Counted from the first letter of the stretch, positions 1 through 10,171 are shown. The stretch is 64,000 nt of DNA from Psychrobacter vallis (GCF_904846715.1 NZ_CAJHBU010000001.1:124001-188000), one strand, 5' to 3'. Notes: generated by a model not told the origin, from the letters alone. Program-made: numbers and translations.

Positions 1-49
1 GAATGATATGCGTGAATTAAAAAGGAAGACCGAGGAAAACCCACGCACC

Positions 50-84
50 CGTCGGGCAAATAATACTCTCGTATTTGCCCGACG
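50..84. repeat. Inverted repeat downstream of nspC
   Basis: A 13-bp stem (CGTCGGGCAAATA and its complement) flanks a 9-base loop. It sits beyond the 3' end of nspC and at the end of whatever lies left of the window. No clean T-run follows on either strand, so it is a terminator-like hairpin rather than a certain terminator. Confidence 0.5.
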
Positions 85-174
85 CGATTATAACAATTTT
101 TACATGCTTTTCGGCAATAATTAATAAATAAGATAACTAATAGTTGTGTATATCACAAACCAGCAGATTTAAAA

Positions 175-1395
175 TTAAGACAAGCTTGCTTTGTAGTCTT
201 GATAATCGAACTCGCGCTGAATATCGATACTGCCATCCAGACGACGAATAATAATGGCTGGCATATTCACACCATTAAACCAATTTTTCTTTACCATGGT
301 ATAACCTGCGGCATTACCAAAAGCAATCTTGTCCCCTACCTTTAAAGTACTCGGTAATTCATATTCACCAAAGATATCACCCGCCAAACAAGAACGACCA
401 TAGATGATCGTGTTATCTGACATATCCGCGGATTTATCAGTATTAACAGGCAAGATATTTATTGCTTCTTCGTTAATAGCATTGATGGGCGCTGACTCAC
501 GATAAATCAGCAAATCCAGCATATGCGCTTCAATGGAGGCGTCGACGACCGCCAAGTTTTTTTCATTGTGCATGGTATCTAATACGGTCGTGACCAATGA
601 ACCTGCGCCATGAATACTCGCCTCCCCCGGCTCAAGATACACTTGTACGCCATAAGTCTCGCTGAACCCTTTTAATCTTTCGGCAAGCTTTTCTAATGGA
701 TAATCAGGCGCAATAAAATGAATGCCGCCGCCCAAACTCACCCACTCTAGCTGCTCTAAAATGTCTCCAAATCGAGCTTCTATATCTGCTAAGCTCTCAC
801 TAAAAGCCTCAAAGCTGTCATTTTCACAGTTGTTATGAATCATCACACCCGTAATATCATCAAGCACTGCTGCAATTTTGTCTCTATCATGCTCACCAAG
901 ACGACTAAAAGGACGAGCAGGATCTGCAATAATAAACGATGAATTGCTCGTTTTTGGGTTCAAGCGCAATCCGACTGGAACACCTTGCGCCGCTGCTTGA
1001 TCTTTAAACGCGTTGAGTTGCGAGATTGAGTTAAAAATAATCTTATCCGCATAGCTGAGTACTTCAGGGATTTCATCAGCGCTATAGGCCACGCTATAAG
1101 CATGCGTTTCTTTTTTATCTTTGCTATTAACATCGGCATTATTACCAAAGGTTTCATAGCCCAAACGCACCTCATTCAATGATGACGAGGTCGTGCCATG
1201 TAAATACGGCTGCATCACATCAAACACACCCCATGTTGCAAAGCATTTGAGCGCCAGTAACGCCTTAGCACCTGATAACTCACACAGCCGAGCGATAATC
1301 TGCATATTGGCAACGATTGCCGCTTCATCAAGTAGGTAATAAGGCGTTGATGGCAAAGAGGCGTCGGGATTTTTTACTGAGTTTTTTGCGTTCAT
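175..1395 (-). CDS. nspC: Carboxynorspermidine decarboxylase
   Basis: PLP-dependent alanine-racemase-fold decarboxylase. It would convert carboxynorspermidine or carboxyspermidine to norspermidine or spermidine in the cytosol. The N-terminal YYLLDEAAIVANM and LLALKCFATW segments carry the PLP lysine region. SLGGGIHF and YLEPGEAS are the glycine-rich phosphate-binding and active-site segments, and GRSCLAGDIFGEY near the C terminus holds the conserved cysteine of fold-III decarboxylases. The 406-residue length suits the family, which usually runs about 370-400. Its usual partner, carboxynorspermidine dehydrogenase, is not adjacent inside the window; the upstream neighbour is a divergent DUF924 gene 89 bp away. 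Assignment by family resemblance is strong, but the exact polyamine substrate is not visible. Confidence 0.92.
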   Translation of the reverse strand: MNAKNSVKNPDASLPSTPYYLLDEAAIVANMQIIARLCELSGAKALLALKCFATWGVFDVMQPYLHGTTSSSLNEVRLGYETFGNNADVNSKDKKETHAYSVAYSADEIPEVLSYADKIIFNSISQLNAFKDQAAAQGVPVGLRLNPKTSNSSFIIADPARPFSRLGEHDRDKIAAVLDDITGVMIHNNCENDSFEAFSESLADIEARFGDILEQLEWVSLGGGIHFIAPDYPLEKLAERLKGFSETYGVQVYLEPGEASIHGAGSLVTTVLDTMHNEKNLAVVDASIEAHMLDLLIYRESAPINAINEEAINILPVNTDKSADMSDNTIIYGRSCLAGDIFGEYELPSTLKVGDKIAFGNAAGYTMVKKNWFNGVNMPAIIIRRLDGSIDIQREFDYQDYKASLS

Positions 1396-1484
1396 AAAGG
1401 TTACCTAATAGCCGCTGTTGGCATCATGACAGAGATAAATATTTGCGCTATAGTAGACTAAATTCATCATAATTAGAATATCTT

Positions 1485-2150
1485 ATGTCATTATCCACCG
1501 ATTATTCCTCTTCTACCAACCGCACCAATGTATCGGCAGTTGATCCAAAAAACATCAATTTAGAGTATCTCAATGTTGATGCCCGTGCGGTCTTGGATTT
1601 TTGGTTTGACAAAGACAACGAGCAATATTGGTTTGCCAAAAACGATCCATTTGATCAGCAGATAAATGATAAATTTGGCACAATTTGGCAGGCGGCAAAG
1701 CAGGGAGAATGTGTGACATGGCGCATCACAATAGCACCAGCAGACAGTAACAGTTCAATCACCGCTTTGGCTGGACGTTTGGCAGAAATTATTGTCTTAG
1801 ATCAGTTTTCACGTAATCTATGTCGCGGGCGAGCGTGTGCTTTTTCGCAAGACAGTATGGCCTTGGTATTGGCACAAGAGGCCATTCAGCATCCGCATTT
1901 TGATACGCTACCAGTAGATTGGCGTAAATTTATGATTATACCTTTTATGCATTCAGAATCATTAATGATTCACGAGCATTATCTGCCACTGTTTGAACAG
2001 CTAGGCGATGCTGAAACCTTGGATTTTGAGCACCGTCACAAAGATATTATTGAGCAGTTTGGTCGTTATCCCCATCGTAATGACACGTTAGATCGCGAGT
2101 CAACGGACGAAGAAGAAGCCTTTTTGCAGCAGCCGAACTCGTCTTTTTAA
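1485..2150 (+). CDS. DUF924 family protein
   Basis: 221-residue cytosolic protein of the DUF924 family, an all-helical TPR-like fold without an agreed function. Diagnostic segments are VLDFWFDKDNEQYWFAKND near residues 36-55, IIVLDQFSRNLCRG near 100-115, and FMIIPFMHSESLMIHE with RHKDIIEQFGRYPHRN toward the end. The first 25 residues are Ser/Thr/Asn-rich and probably not part of the fold. It is transcribed divergently from nspC and ends at a bidirectional terminator. No function is claimed. Confidence 0.88.
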   Translation: MSLSTDYSSSTNRTNVSAVDPKNINLEYLNVDARAVLDFWFDKDNEQYWFAKNDPFDQQINDKFGTIWQAAKQGECVTWRITIAPADSNSSITALAGRLAEIIVLDQFSRNLCRGRACAFSQDSMALVLAQEAIQHPHFDTLPVDWRKFMIIPFMHSESLMIHEHYLPLFEQLGDAETLDFEHRHKDIIEQFGRYPHRNDTLDRESTDEEEAFLQQPNSSF

Positions 2151-2206
2151 TATCGATGTTTTTTAGATCTTTTATCGTTCGCTAACCCCGAAAAAAGTTA
2201 TCTTAT

Positions 2207-2246
2207 AAAAAAGGGCTGAACCAGTTTTCTGATTCAGCCCTTTTTT
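2207..2246. terminator. Bidirectional terminator, DUF924 gene / CAP lipoprotein
   Basis: The stem AAGGGCTGAA with its complement is flanked by A-run and T-run, so it can act in both directions between two convergent genes. Confidence 0.85.
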
Positions 2247-2264
2247 ATATAGATTGAGCAGTTT

Positions 2265-3467
2265 TTAGTAGTTTACTTCACCAGTGGTAAAGGTGAACGA
2301 CTGCTTTTCTAAAGCTCTGTTGTCAACCAAGACATCAAAGCTTACTTGATATTGAGTATTACCATAAAGCCCGCATTGCTGACTTTGATTGATACTGCGT
2401 TCGGATTCACAACTGTCTAAATCATCAGTTATTGGTAGGATAAAAGCTTCGTTCGCTGGTAGAGCGTACTCGGTATTGAGATACGGATCATTATCAAAAT
2501 CAAGTAACTGGATTGGCACATCCTGAGCGCGCTGTAGATCTCGGAATTTGATGTTGCTGATCTTGATCCTGTTTGCTGTTGGCATGCTAATGTAAACGGG
2601 CTGGCCGATAGGATCAGTACTCAAATCACGTCCCGTATTTCTAACTGGGTTTGGCGATTCGTTGTATAATGCAGTCACTGTGCCAGTCACACCTTGACAA
2701 GGATAGGTAAAGATACCTGAAACTGTGTTGTCTCTGGTCGTTTGTGTTGCAGACGCATGACTGACTAAGACATAGCCTTGGCTGGTAGCTGGATTTTCAC
2801 CATTGGGTTTATATGAAACCATTCCAGTGCCCACCAAACTTGAGGCTGGTAACATCAAAGAACGCAAATGATAAGGTGCTGCCAATAATGATCTGGCCAT
2901 TAGGCTTGCTACCACATCATTACTCAAAAAATTTCCGGCTGAAGAAAAGTAAGTAGATTGAGCAATATTTTCAGTCACACCATATCGCGCATTAGAATAA
3001 TTTGCATTTATCAAGCGATTTGAAAAGCTCAAACCACTAAAAAACGGGTTATTCGTGCCGGTAACTTCAGCAGCCCCACTGATCGTATCTTCGACGTGCG
3101 CATTATATCTGGCTAGGGATGGTGAGCCATTAGCAAATGCATACTTGATATAGTTTGCATGCTGAATAGCAATATCATCAAGCTCAGTATCTAAAGACAA
3201 ACCCCCTAAGCCACAACTGGTTCTTGCAAGGCTAAAATGATTGCTGGCGCTCAATGCTCCTTGAGGATCATTCTCAGTTGGCTCGCTACCGGTACCCACA
3301 GGTATATCAGTGGGTTCTTCAGGTTGATCATCAGGTGTTGATATTACTGGTGGCGAAGTTATTGGTGACGCAGAGGTATTATCAGAGCCCCCTTCGCCGC
3401 AAGCCGTTAGAAGCGTTGTCAAAAAGAGCATTGCAACAAGGTGTGATCGAGAAGTATTAACTGTCAT
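2265..3467 (-). CDS. CAP-domain (SCP-like) lipoprotein
   Basis: A 400-residue exported protein. The N terminus is a lipoprotein signal with lipobox LTAC (Cys23), followed by a Ser/Thr/Pro-rich linker to about residue 70. Residues ~75-240 resemble a CAP/SCP domain: an LDDIAIQHANYI helix, NAHVEDTISG, an NPFFSGLSFSNR stretch and the ENIAQS segment typical of bacterial CAP proteins. The remainder looks beta-rich and is unassigned. Expected location is membrane-anchored on the periplasmic side or outer membrane. Bacterial CAP proteins have no single agreed activity, so none is assigned. It stands alone between two terminators. Confidence 0.8.
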   Translation of the reverse strand: MTVNTSRSHLVAMLFLTTLLTACGEGGSDNTSASPITSPPVISTPDDQPEEPTDIPVGTGSEPTENDPQGALSASNHFSLARTSCGLGGLSLDTELDDIAIQHANYIKYAFANGSPSLARYNAHVEDTISGAAEVTGTNNPFFSGLSFSNRLINANYSNARYGVTENIAQSTYFSSAGNFLSNDVVASLMARSLLAAPYHLRSLMLPASSLVGTGMVSYKPNGENPATSQGYVLVSHASATQTTRDNTVSGIFTYPCQGVTGTVTALYNESPNPVRNTGRDLSTDPIGQPVYISMPTANRIKISNIKFRDLQRAQDVPIQLLDFDNDPYLNTEYALPANEAFILPITDDLDSCESERSINQSQQCGLYGNTQYQVSFDVLVDNRALEKQSFTFTTGEVNY

Positions 3468-3616
3468 CTCTTATCCTATTAAATAGTAATATATATGAAT
3501 AATAGCGAAAATAAAATTCAACTATTAAAGCGTTAGTCTTTTGATTTAACAGCAATTTACATGTCGTAGTAACATTGTATTACATTACACAAAGTTTTTG
3601 TTATTATTTTAAAAAA

Positions 3617-3647
3617 ACCATCTACCTATTATTAATAGGTAGATGGT
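3617..3647 (-). terminator. Rho-independent terminator of the lpxB-rnhB unit
   Basis: A 13-15 bp perfect stem (ACCATCTACCTA and complement) is followed on the minus strand by a T-run. It lies 70 bp beyond the rnhB stop. Confidence 0.85.
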
Positions 3648-3716
3648 CTTTATTTTCTAGTCATAATTGATATGTATACTTAGGCTATTTACCAAACGAG
3701 CTACTTTCTATTTGTG

Positions 3717-4574
3717 TCAGTTCTCTAGGGCTCTTCGCACTGGCGCAAAGCTGCGTCTATGCGCGGCTAACACCCCATACGTTTCAATCGCCTCCATATG
3801 GGCGCGCGTCGGATAACCTTTATGCTTGGCAATACCATATTCTGGGTGCTTGGCATCAAGGGCATACATGGTTTTATCACGACTGACTTTTGCCAATATA
3901 CTGGCGGCGGCTATACTGGTATGACGCGCATCACCCTTCACCCAAGCTTGGCAATCAATCAATGATCTTGTTATGCCTATTTCATCAAGCATTGCATAAT
4001 CTAGATCAGGACAGCGATTACCATCAAACAATATCTGAACTTGCTGATAAGCTCTCATTTGAGAAGCTGCATGACTTGCTTCAATCACATCGTTAACAAG
4101 ATGTTTGGCGATCGCCGCTAGCAATACCTCTGTACATAAACGCATGCCAAGCATCGTTGCTTGCAAAATATTGACCTGATCGATGACTGCTGCTGGTACA
4201 TCAGCGATGACATGACCAATGGCATACTGCAAAACTTGCGGATAAAGCACGTCACGTTTCTTTTCGCTTAGCTGCTTTGAGTCCGTCAATAGTGACAATG
4301 GCGTATCCTTGAGTGGCTGATTCTCAATCAGTCCTGACCAAGCCACCGGTAATATCGCAGCCGCCACATTGACACTGCCCAGTAAGGGGCCACGCCCTGC
4401 TTCATCAACGCCAATTTGTAGTGAAGACTGTGCTAAATCCTCTCTTTTATTTATCGCATATTGAGTGAGCAGCTCGGAGACATTCAATTGACCTGATAAA
4501 TGGATGGGCGCTGCAAGTTGAATATACTGACCTTTAACATCCACTTGCTCAATAATCATATCAATTGGTGTCAT
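3717..4574 (-). CDS. rnhB: Ribonuclease HII
   Basis: Cleaves RNA in RNA/DNA hybrids and at misincorporated ribonucleotides. Catalytic signatures are visible: [22 protein letters not shown], the ILFDGNR strand and [21 protein letters not shown]. The start is set at 4574 because AGGAAA lies just upstream there, while the in-frame ATG ten codons earlier lacks a ribosome binding site. Even so, about 50 residues precede the core, making 285 residues against roughly 200 for most RNase HII. This lead segment (residues 1-52) has no recognised domain. The gene follows lpxB by 86 bp, the common lpxB-rnhB arrangement. Confidence 0.94.
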   Translation of the reverse strand: MTPIDMIIEQVDVKGQYIQLAAPIHLSGQLNVSELLTQYAINKREDLAQSSLQIGVDEAGRGPLLGSVNVAAAILPVAWSGLIENQPLKDTPLSLLTDSKQLSEKKRDVLYPQVLQYAIGHVIADVPAAVIDQVNILQATMLGMRLCTEVLLAAIAKHLVNDVIEASHAASQMRAYQQVQILFDGNRCPDLDYAMLDEIGITRSLIDCQAWVKGDARHTSIAAASILAKVSRDKTMYALDAKHPEYGIAKHKGYPTRAHMEAIETYGVLAAHRRSFAPVRRALEN

Positions 4575-4660
4575 ATTATTTCCTACAGAATGCTGATTAC
4601 TCATAGCGTTATGATGTCTTTTTATTAATAGGATGAGAATGGGTTACGAGCGATTGTAAA

Positions 4661-5971
4661 TTAGGCGTTGTGGCTATCGTGCATAAACCACTGCTCAATC
4701 ACACTATTAGCAGGGTCATGATTGCTCTGCTGTTGCAATGATTGCTTGGTATCTACAAGGTCTCTTAATTGCTCGGCATAGGCACGTGGCTGCATGAGGC
4801 GCATGACTGTACGGCAAATATTATCGCCACTCGCCTGCTCTTGGATAAGCTCAGGAACAATCATCGTACCCGCTAAAATATTGGGCAATGCCACATAAGG
4901 CACTTTTACCAACCGCTTGGCAATTTGATAGGTTAGCTGATTTAGTTGATAAATAACCACCATTGGTCGCTCAAGCAGCATCGCCTCTAACGTTGCCGTA
5001 CCAGATGCCAGCATGACAACATCCGATGCCGCCATTGCCTGCTGACTAAAAGCTGGCTGGCTATCATCATAGACCACAACGATAGCCGCGCGCAGTTGCT
5101 CTGAGCGTCGATCAATGACATCTTGGACGATATATTGATGATTTTGATCGACAGTTGGAATGATAAAACACAGCTTGGGATCTAACAATATCAGCTTTTG
5201 GATACCGTCCAGCATCAATGGCAAAATGGCGGTAATCTCGCCGCGCCGTGAGCCCGGCATCACACAAATAAGCTGACTGACATCATCAAATCGTTCAATA
5301 AAAAACTGCTGCAACCCATCGTTATGCCAGACCAGCTCGCTACGGCGCTGATTGATAGGCGTGTCCAATAACGCTTGATCGATGGTACGTAGCAGCGGAT
5401 GACCGACACAGATTGCTGGATGGTCGTGGCGCTCATAGACTGGTAGCTCAAACGGAAATAGACACAACACCAGATTGGTGGCAGCTTTAATATTGTGGAT
5501 GCGCGACTCACGCCATGCCCAAATAGAGGGACTGACGTACTGCACACAGAACACACCTTGCGGCTTTAACTTTTTAGACACTCTCAGATTAAAGTCAGGC
5601 GCATCAATGCCAATGAACCAATCAATATTAGCTGCTTTAAACGCCGTCAGTAACTCACGGCGGGCTTTGAGCAAATCAGGCAACTGTGACATCACCTCCA
5701 CCAGCCCCATCACCGCCAAACGTACCAATGGAAAAATACTTTGCAGCCCTTGCGCTTGCATTTTGGAGCCACCAACGCCCACCCAAATGATATCATCACG
5801 CAGGTTATTCATTTGCTGCATGAAATCAGCCCCCAAACTGTCACCTGACACTTCACCAGCGACAATCCCTATGACGAGTGGTGTCGTCTTTATTGTCGCT
5901 ACGTATTGATCAGACACTGTCTGAGCGATGGCAGCAGTATGTTCATTATGAGGCGTAGCAGAATCTGTCAT
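4661..5971 (-). CDS. lpxB: Lipid-A-disaccharide synthase
   Basis: GT19 glycosyltransferase that joins UDP-2,3-diacylglucosamine and lipid X to form the lipid A disaccharide at the inner membrane. The signature GIVAGEVSGDSLGA lies near the N terminus, followed by IDAPDFNLRV, QYVSPSIWAWRE and VMPGSRRGEI, and by the TATLEAMLLERPMVV nucleotide-binding region. The start is placed at 5971; the longer in-frame extension to 6058 encodes a hydrophobic lead with no homology. First gene of a likely lpxB-rnhB unit. lpxA, lpxD and fabZ, often adjacent elsewhere, are absent here. Confidence 0.95.
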   Translation of the reverse strand: MTDSATPHNEHTAAIAQTVSDQYVATIKTTPLVIGIVAGEVSGDSLGADFMQQMNNLRDDIIWVGVGGSKMQAQGLQSIFPLVRLAVMGLVEVMSQLPDLLKARRELLTAFKAANIDWFIGIDAPDFNLRVSKKLKPQGVFCVQYVSPSIWAWRESRIHNIKAATNLVLCLFPFELPVYERHDHPAICVGHPLLRTIDQALLDTPINQRRSELVWHNDGLQQFFIERFDDVSQLICVMPGSRRGEITAILPLMLDGIQKLILLDPKLCFIIPTVDQNHQYIVQDVIDRRSEQLRAAIVVVYDDSQPAFSQQAMAASDVVMLASGTATLEAMLLERPMVVIYQLNQLTYQIAKRLVKVPYVALPNILAGTMIVPELIQEQASGDNICRTVMRLMQPRAYAEQLRDLVDTKQSLQQQSNHDPANSVIEQWFMHDSHNA

Positions 5972-6324
5972 GACAAGCTCTCGATATTCAAAATTACAAT
6001 TAATACAAAAATGACTATTATAAAAGATAATCCATAAAATGAGCGATAAGATGACCAAACCAAATGGGCATTCGTGTCATCTATCGTATTTGGATTCAGT
6101 CGTTTATGTCGTCATCATACGTGACGATGGCATAAATAGCTAAAATCGCGTATAAATTCTATAAAAAATCAACCACTCTGAAGTGTCAACAATTTTTAGC
6201 TATAACTAAGTTTTGGTTTCCTCATTCCAGTTATCAGTCAATTAACTGCGCGACTACCCTTGTCAACCAACACTTTTGTCCGCATAATGAATATTCCTAT
6301 AAATCAGCTAGATGATATATAACC
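5972..6324. other. Intergenic region between lpxB and DAHP synthase
   Basis: 353 bp between divergent genes, AT-rich, expected to hold both promoters. A 12-codon open frame (6287-6322, MNIPINQLDDI) ends just before the DAHP synthase start. It lacks aromatic codons, so it does not look like an attenuator leader. No other gene or strong hairpin was seen. Confidence 0.5.
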
Positions 6325-7407
6325 ATGACAACATCAGTTACCCATAATGCAGATATTGACGACGTGAATATTGAAAAATTTATTCCTTTGATTACTCCCG
6401 CTGAGCTAAAAACTGAGCTGCCTCTATCAGATGAAGCCTATAAAACCGTACTAAACGGTCGAAACACTATCCAAAATATCTTGGATGGTAAAGATAAGCG
6501 TCTGTTTGTGGTCATTGGCCCCTGCTCTATTCATGACATCAAAGCCGCTCACGAATATGCCGATCGTTTGGCCGTATTGGCCAAAGAAATCGAGGACAGC
6601 GTGTTTGTCGTGATGCGTGTTTATTTTGAAAAACCGCGTACTACCGTCGGCTGGAAGGGCATGATTAATGACCCTGATATGAATGACAGCTTTGATATCG
6701 AAAAAGGTTTACGTACTGCTCGCAAGCTACTGCTTGATTTGAATGAAAAAGGTTTGCCTTGTGCGACCGAAGCATTGGATCCAAATACCCCGCAATACAT
6801 GCAGGATTTGATCAGTTGGTCAGCCATTGGCGCACGTACCACCGAAAGCCAAACGCACCGTGAAATGAGCTCTGGCTTATCATGCCCCGTTGGTTTTAAA
6901 AATGGTACTGACGGCGGAATGACAGTTGCTGTCAACGCCATGCAAGCAGTAAAAGCGGGTCACAGCTTTTTAGGTCTGTCATCAGATGGCAAAGTCTGTA
7001 TTATCAAATCTAAAGGCAATCCTTACGCCCATGTGGTACTACGCGGTGGTAACGGAAAACCTAACTATGACGAAACGGCTGTCGCTCAGGTTGAAAATGA
7101 GCTGGCAAAAGGCAAAACCAATAGTAAGATTATGATTGATTCAAGCCATGCCAACTCAGGTAAAGATCCTTATTTACAGCCAATGGTCATCAATAATGTC
7201 GCTGAACAAATCAAAAACGGTAATAAGTCTATTATTGGCATGATGATTGAGAGTCATCTAAAAGGTGGTCGTCAAGAGTTAACTGCTGATTTAGACGCAC
7301 TCGAATACGGCGTGTCGATCACTGATGGTTGTCTAGATTGGGAAAGCACGGTTACTGCTCTACATAGTTTGCGTGATATGGTAAAAGACGTATTGCCTAA
7401 CCGCTAA
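6325..7407 (+). CDS. aroG: 3-deoxy-7-phosphoheptulonate synthase (class I DAHP synthase)
   Basis: Condenses phosphoenolpyruvate with erythrose-4-phosphate, the first step of aromatic amino-acid synthesis. The 360-residue length matches the E. coli AroF/G/H type. Visible motifs are VVIGPCSIHD, the MRVYFEKPRTTVGWKG phosphate-binding stretch, SWSAIGARTTESQTHRE, IMIDSSHANSGKDP and the late ESHLKGGRQ and DGCLDW segments that supply metal ligands. The feedback-inhibition class (Phe, Tyr or Trp) cannot be read with certainty, so the aroG symbol is a best guess among the isozymes. Single-gene unit closed by a strong terminator. Confidence 0.92.
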   Translation: MTTSVTHNADIDDVNIEKFIPLITPAELKTELPLSDEAYKTVLNGRNTIQNILDGKDKRLFVVIGPCSIHDIKAAHEYADRLAVLAKEIEDSVFVVMRVYFEKPRTTVGWKGMINDPDMNDSFDIEKGLRTARKLLLDLNEKGLPCATEALDPNTPQYMQDLISWSAIGARTTESQTHREMSSGLSCPVGFKNGTDGGMTVAVNAMQAVKAGHSFLGLSSDGKVCIIKSKGNPYAHVVLRGGNGKPNYDETAVAQVENELAKGKTNSKIMIDSSHANSGKDPYLQPMVINNVAEQIKNGNKSIIGMMIESHLKGGRQELTADLDALEYGVSITDGCLDWESTVTALHSLRDMVKDVLPNR

Positions 7408-7456
7408 TAGTTACGAGCGGTTATCTATCATGAGTTGATGCTAAGCCAATTGAAAA

Positions 7457-7494
7457 AATCCCGCCTAACATTTATCATGTCAGGCGGGATTCTT
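7457..7494. terminator. Bidirectional terminator, aroG / pepN
   Basis: The stem AATCCCGCCTAACA / TGTCAGGCGGGATT lies between convergent genes, with A-rich and T-rich flanks usable on both strands. Confidence 0.85.
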
Positions 7495-7528
7495 TTATCT
7501 ACTCATCTATAAGCCAATCTGTCTACCA

Positions 7529-10171
7529 TTAACTATTTTCGGCCTTTAGTACGCTATCTAAACTTTCAAGTACATGCTTAGAAGCGGCATGCTTTTGCAG
7601 ATCTAAAAGACTATCATGCGCCATTTGACGACGTGGTTCAGCCAATGTGTTCCATCGTGCCAGCACTTGCACTAAGCGTGAGGCCAATACAGGATTGGCA
7701 TCATCCAGCTTTTTAATCACACCAGTATAGATATCGAGGCCTTCTTGTGTCCATAATACTGTCGGCTGTGAGCTAAAGGCGCTGATCACTGAGCGCACAC
7801 GATTTGGCGTATTCCAATCAAAACCTTCATGATTAAGCAATGACTGGATAGCGTCAACACTCACATTATCAGCAGATGCTTGCACACTGAACCATAAATC
7901 AATGACCAAATCATTCGCTTGAAAACGCTCATAAAAATCTGTCAAATAACCATTAGCATTTGCCACTTGATGATTGACCATGGCTTTTAATGCACCAAAA
8001 CGCTCAGTCATACAGCTGGCATTTTCATACTGCTGCTCGGCCCATTCTACTGCATCATCAATATTAGCAGTCAATGCCATGTCTAGTATCACATTACGCA
8101 AGGCGCGTTTGCCGCGAGCCTCAGCACTATCCTCATAAGAGTGCATGGGCAGCTTTTTATAAAGCGTTGCCCACTGATCTTTTAGTGTATTTGCTACTTG
8201 TTGATACAATCCTTCACGCTGTACTTTAACCAACTCTGGATCATAATCTTTAGGAATGGCAGAAGCCAGCTCCTGCGCTGATGGAATATCAAGCAAGCGC
8301 GCGGCCAACATGGCGTCATCGACCGCCAATGCTGGTAACGTCTGTGCCAATGCTTCTAAATATACTTCAGGGCTGCTCTTTGAGCCTTGAGATTGCAGTA
8401 AAATACGATTTACCAGCATTTGTGTCACTTGCCAGCGGTTAAAACCATTGGTTTCATGTTTGAGTAAAAATGCCAAATCTTCATCTTGATAATCATAGTT
8501 AAGCTGTACGGGTGCGCTAAAGTCACGTAATAAAGACACCACAGGCTCACCAGCGATACCTTCAAAAACAAAAGTTTGCGTCGCTTGGTCTAACAACAAC
8601 ATACGCTCAGCGACAATATTACCCGAGTCTTTATCAAATAATGCAGTCGCTACCGGAATTGGTAAAGGTTTTGGTGCATCGAAACCGCTGACGTGACGTG
8701 TCTGCTGACGCAACGTAATGGTAAGCGTTTGTGCTGCGCTATCATAATCTTGATGCCCCGAAACGACTGGCGTACCCGGTTGGCGATACCAATCGATAAA
8801 GTCTTCGATTTTAGCATCAGTGATACTGAGTGCCGATAAAAAATCCTCAACGGTGACGGCTTGCCCATCATAACGGCGGAAGTATTCGTCTGTGCCTTTA
8901 CGGAAATCCTCTGACCCTAAGGTATTAGCAATCATACGTACGATTTCTGCGCCCTTCTCATAAACCGTCGTGGTATAAAAATTATTAATTTCAACAAAGC
9001 TCTCAGGACGCACAGGATGCGCCAGTGGCCCTGCATCTTCGCTAAACTGATGCGCACGCAAGGTCGCTACATCATCGATACGCTGTACCGCACTCGATTG
9101 CTGATCCGCTGAAAACGATTGATCACGGTAGACAGTAAAACCCTCTTTTAGACATAGCTGAAACCAATCACGACAGGTGATGCGATTGCCTGTCCAATTA
9201 TGGAAATACTCATGAGCGATGATGGCTTTCACACTAAAACTACGGCTATCTGTTGTGGTTTCAGGGCTAGATAACACGCAGGCGGTATTGAAAATATTAA
9301 GACCTTTATTCTCCATGGCTCCCATATTAAATTGACTGACCGCGACGATCATATAACGATCCAAATCGTAGGCTCGGCCATAATTGACCTCATCCCATTT
9401 CATGGAATCTTTTAGCGCCTGCATGCCAACATCACATTTATCGATGTCAGCAGACTTTGCGTATATCTCGAGTAAGACATCTCGACCCTCACTGGTTTTA
9501 TAAGAATCGGTCAATACGTCTAAATCAGCGACCACACAGGCAAATAGATAGCTTGGCTTATTAGTCGGATCATGCCAAATAGCATAATGACGGCTTGGTT
9601 CGTCTGCCACCTCACCCGCTTCAACTAAGTTACCATTGGCCAATAGCGTCGGATAGCGCTTATCAGCCTCAAGACGCGTTGTAAATATCGCCAACACATC
9701 AGGACGATCTGGATAAAACGTAATTTTACGAAAGCCTTCTGGCTCACACTGAGTGACAAACATGGTATCGTCGCCGCTACCTGCCATATAAAGCCCTTCA
9801 AGCGCTGTATTGGTTTGCGGGCAGATACGTACTTGAATATCCAACGTTGCCTCATCAGGCGCATTAAAAATCATCAACTTTCCTGCTTGTTGCTGATAGT
9901 CGTCAGCAGCCAGTTGACTGCCATTCATCGTAATCGCTAGTAGCTCTAAGTCTTCGCCAAATAAGACAAGCTCCCCTGCAGTTTGGCGCACCATTTTTAG
10001 CGTACTATCTACCTGTGCATACGTTTCAAACAACTTAATATCTAAGCTAACGGTTTCAACATCGAAGCTTGGTTTTTTATAATCTTTTAAGTTGATTTTG
10101 CTAGGCGCATGCGGCGGTACATCAGGCATACTTGGATTGATGATTTGAGCATCAGCTTCAGCGGTAGACAT
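7529..10171 (-). CDS. pepN: Aminopeptidase N (M1 family)
   Basis: Cytosolic zinc metallo-aminopeptidase of 880 residues, the length of E. coli PepN. The exopeptidase motif GAMENKGLN starts at residue 284. The zinc site HEYFH is at 320-324 with the third ligand Glu343 (HExxH-x18-E). The N-terminal beta domain and the long helical C-terminal domain after residue ~540 are both present. It is monocistronic: a terminator follows it, and a 517-bp gap containing a repeat element precedes it. Confidence 0.96.
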   Translation of the reverse strand: MSTAEADAQIINPSMPDVPPHAPSKINLKDYKKPSFDVETVSLDIKLFETYAQVDSTLKMVRQTAGELVLFGEDLELLAITMNGSQLAADDYQQQAGKLMIFNAPDEATLDIQVRICPQTNTALEGLYMAGSGDDTMFVTQCEPEGFRKITFYPDRPDVLAIFTTRLEADKRYPTLLANGNLVEAGEVADEPSRHYAIWHDPTNKPSYLFACVVADLDVLTDSYKTSEGRDVLLEIYAKSADIDKCDVGMQALKDSMKWDEVNYGRAYDLDRYMIVAVSQFNMGAMENKGLNIFNTACVLSSPETTTDSRSFSVKAIIAHEYFHNWTGNRITCRDWFQLCLKEGFTVYRDQSFSADQQSSAVQRIDDVATLRAHQFSEDAGPLAHPVRPESFVEINNFYTTTVYEKGAEIVRMIANTLGSEDFRKGTDEYFRRYDGQAVTVEDFLSALSITDAKIEDFIDWYRQPGTPVVSGHQDYDSAAQTLTITLRQQTRHVSGFDAPKPLPIPVATALFDKDSGNIVAERMLLLDQATQTFVFEGIAGEPVVSLLRDFSAPVQLNYDYQDEDLAFLLKHETNGFNRWQVTQMLVNRILLQSQGSKSSPEVYLEALAQTLPALAVDDAMLAARLLDIPSAQELASAIPKDYDPELVKVQREGLYQQVANTLKDQWATLYKKLPMHSYEDSAEARGKRALRNVILDMALTANIDDAVEWAEQQYENASCMTERFGALKAMVNHQVANANGYLTDFYERFQANDLVIDLWFSVQASADNVSVDAIQSLLNHEGFDWNTPNRVRSVISAFSSQPTVLWTQEGLDIYTGVIKKLDDANPVLASRLVQVLARWNTLAEPRRQMAHDSLLDLQKHAASKHVLESLDSVLKAENS

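Noticed and set aside
6287-6322. 12-codon open frame before the DAHP synthase as an attenuation leader
   Set aside because: It has no Phe, Tyr or Trp codons and no terminator/antiterminator hairpins follow.
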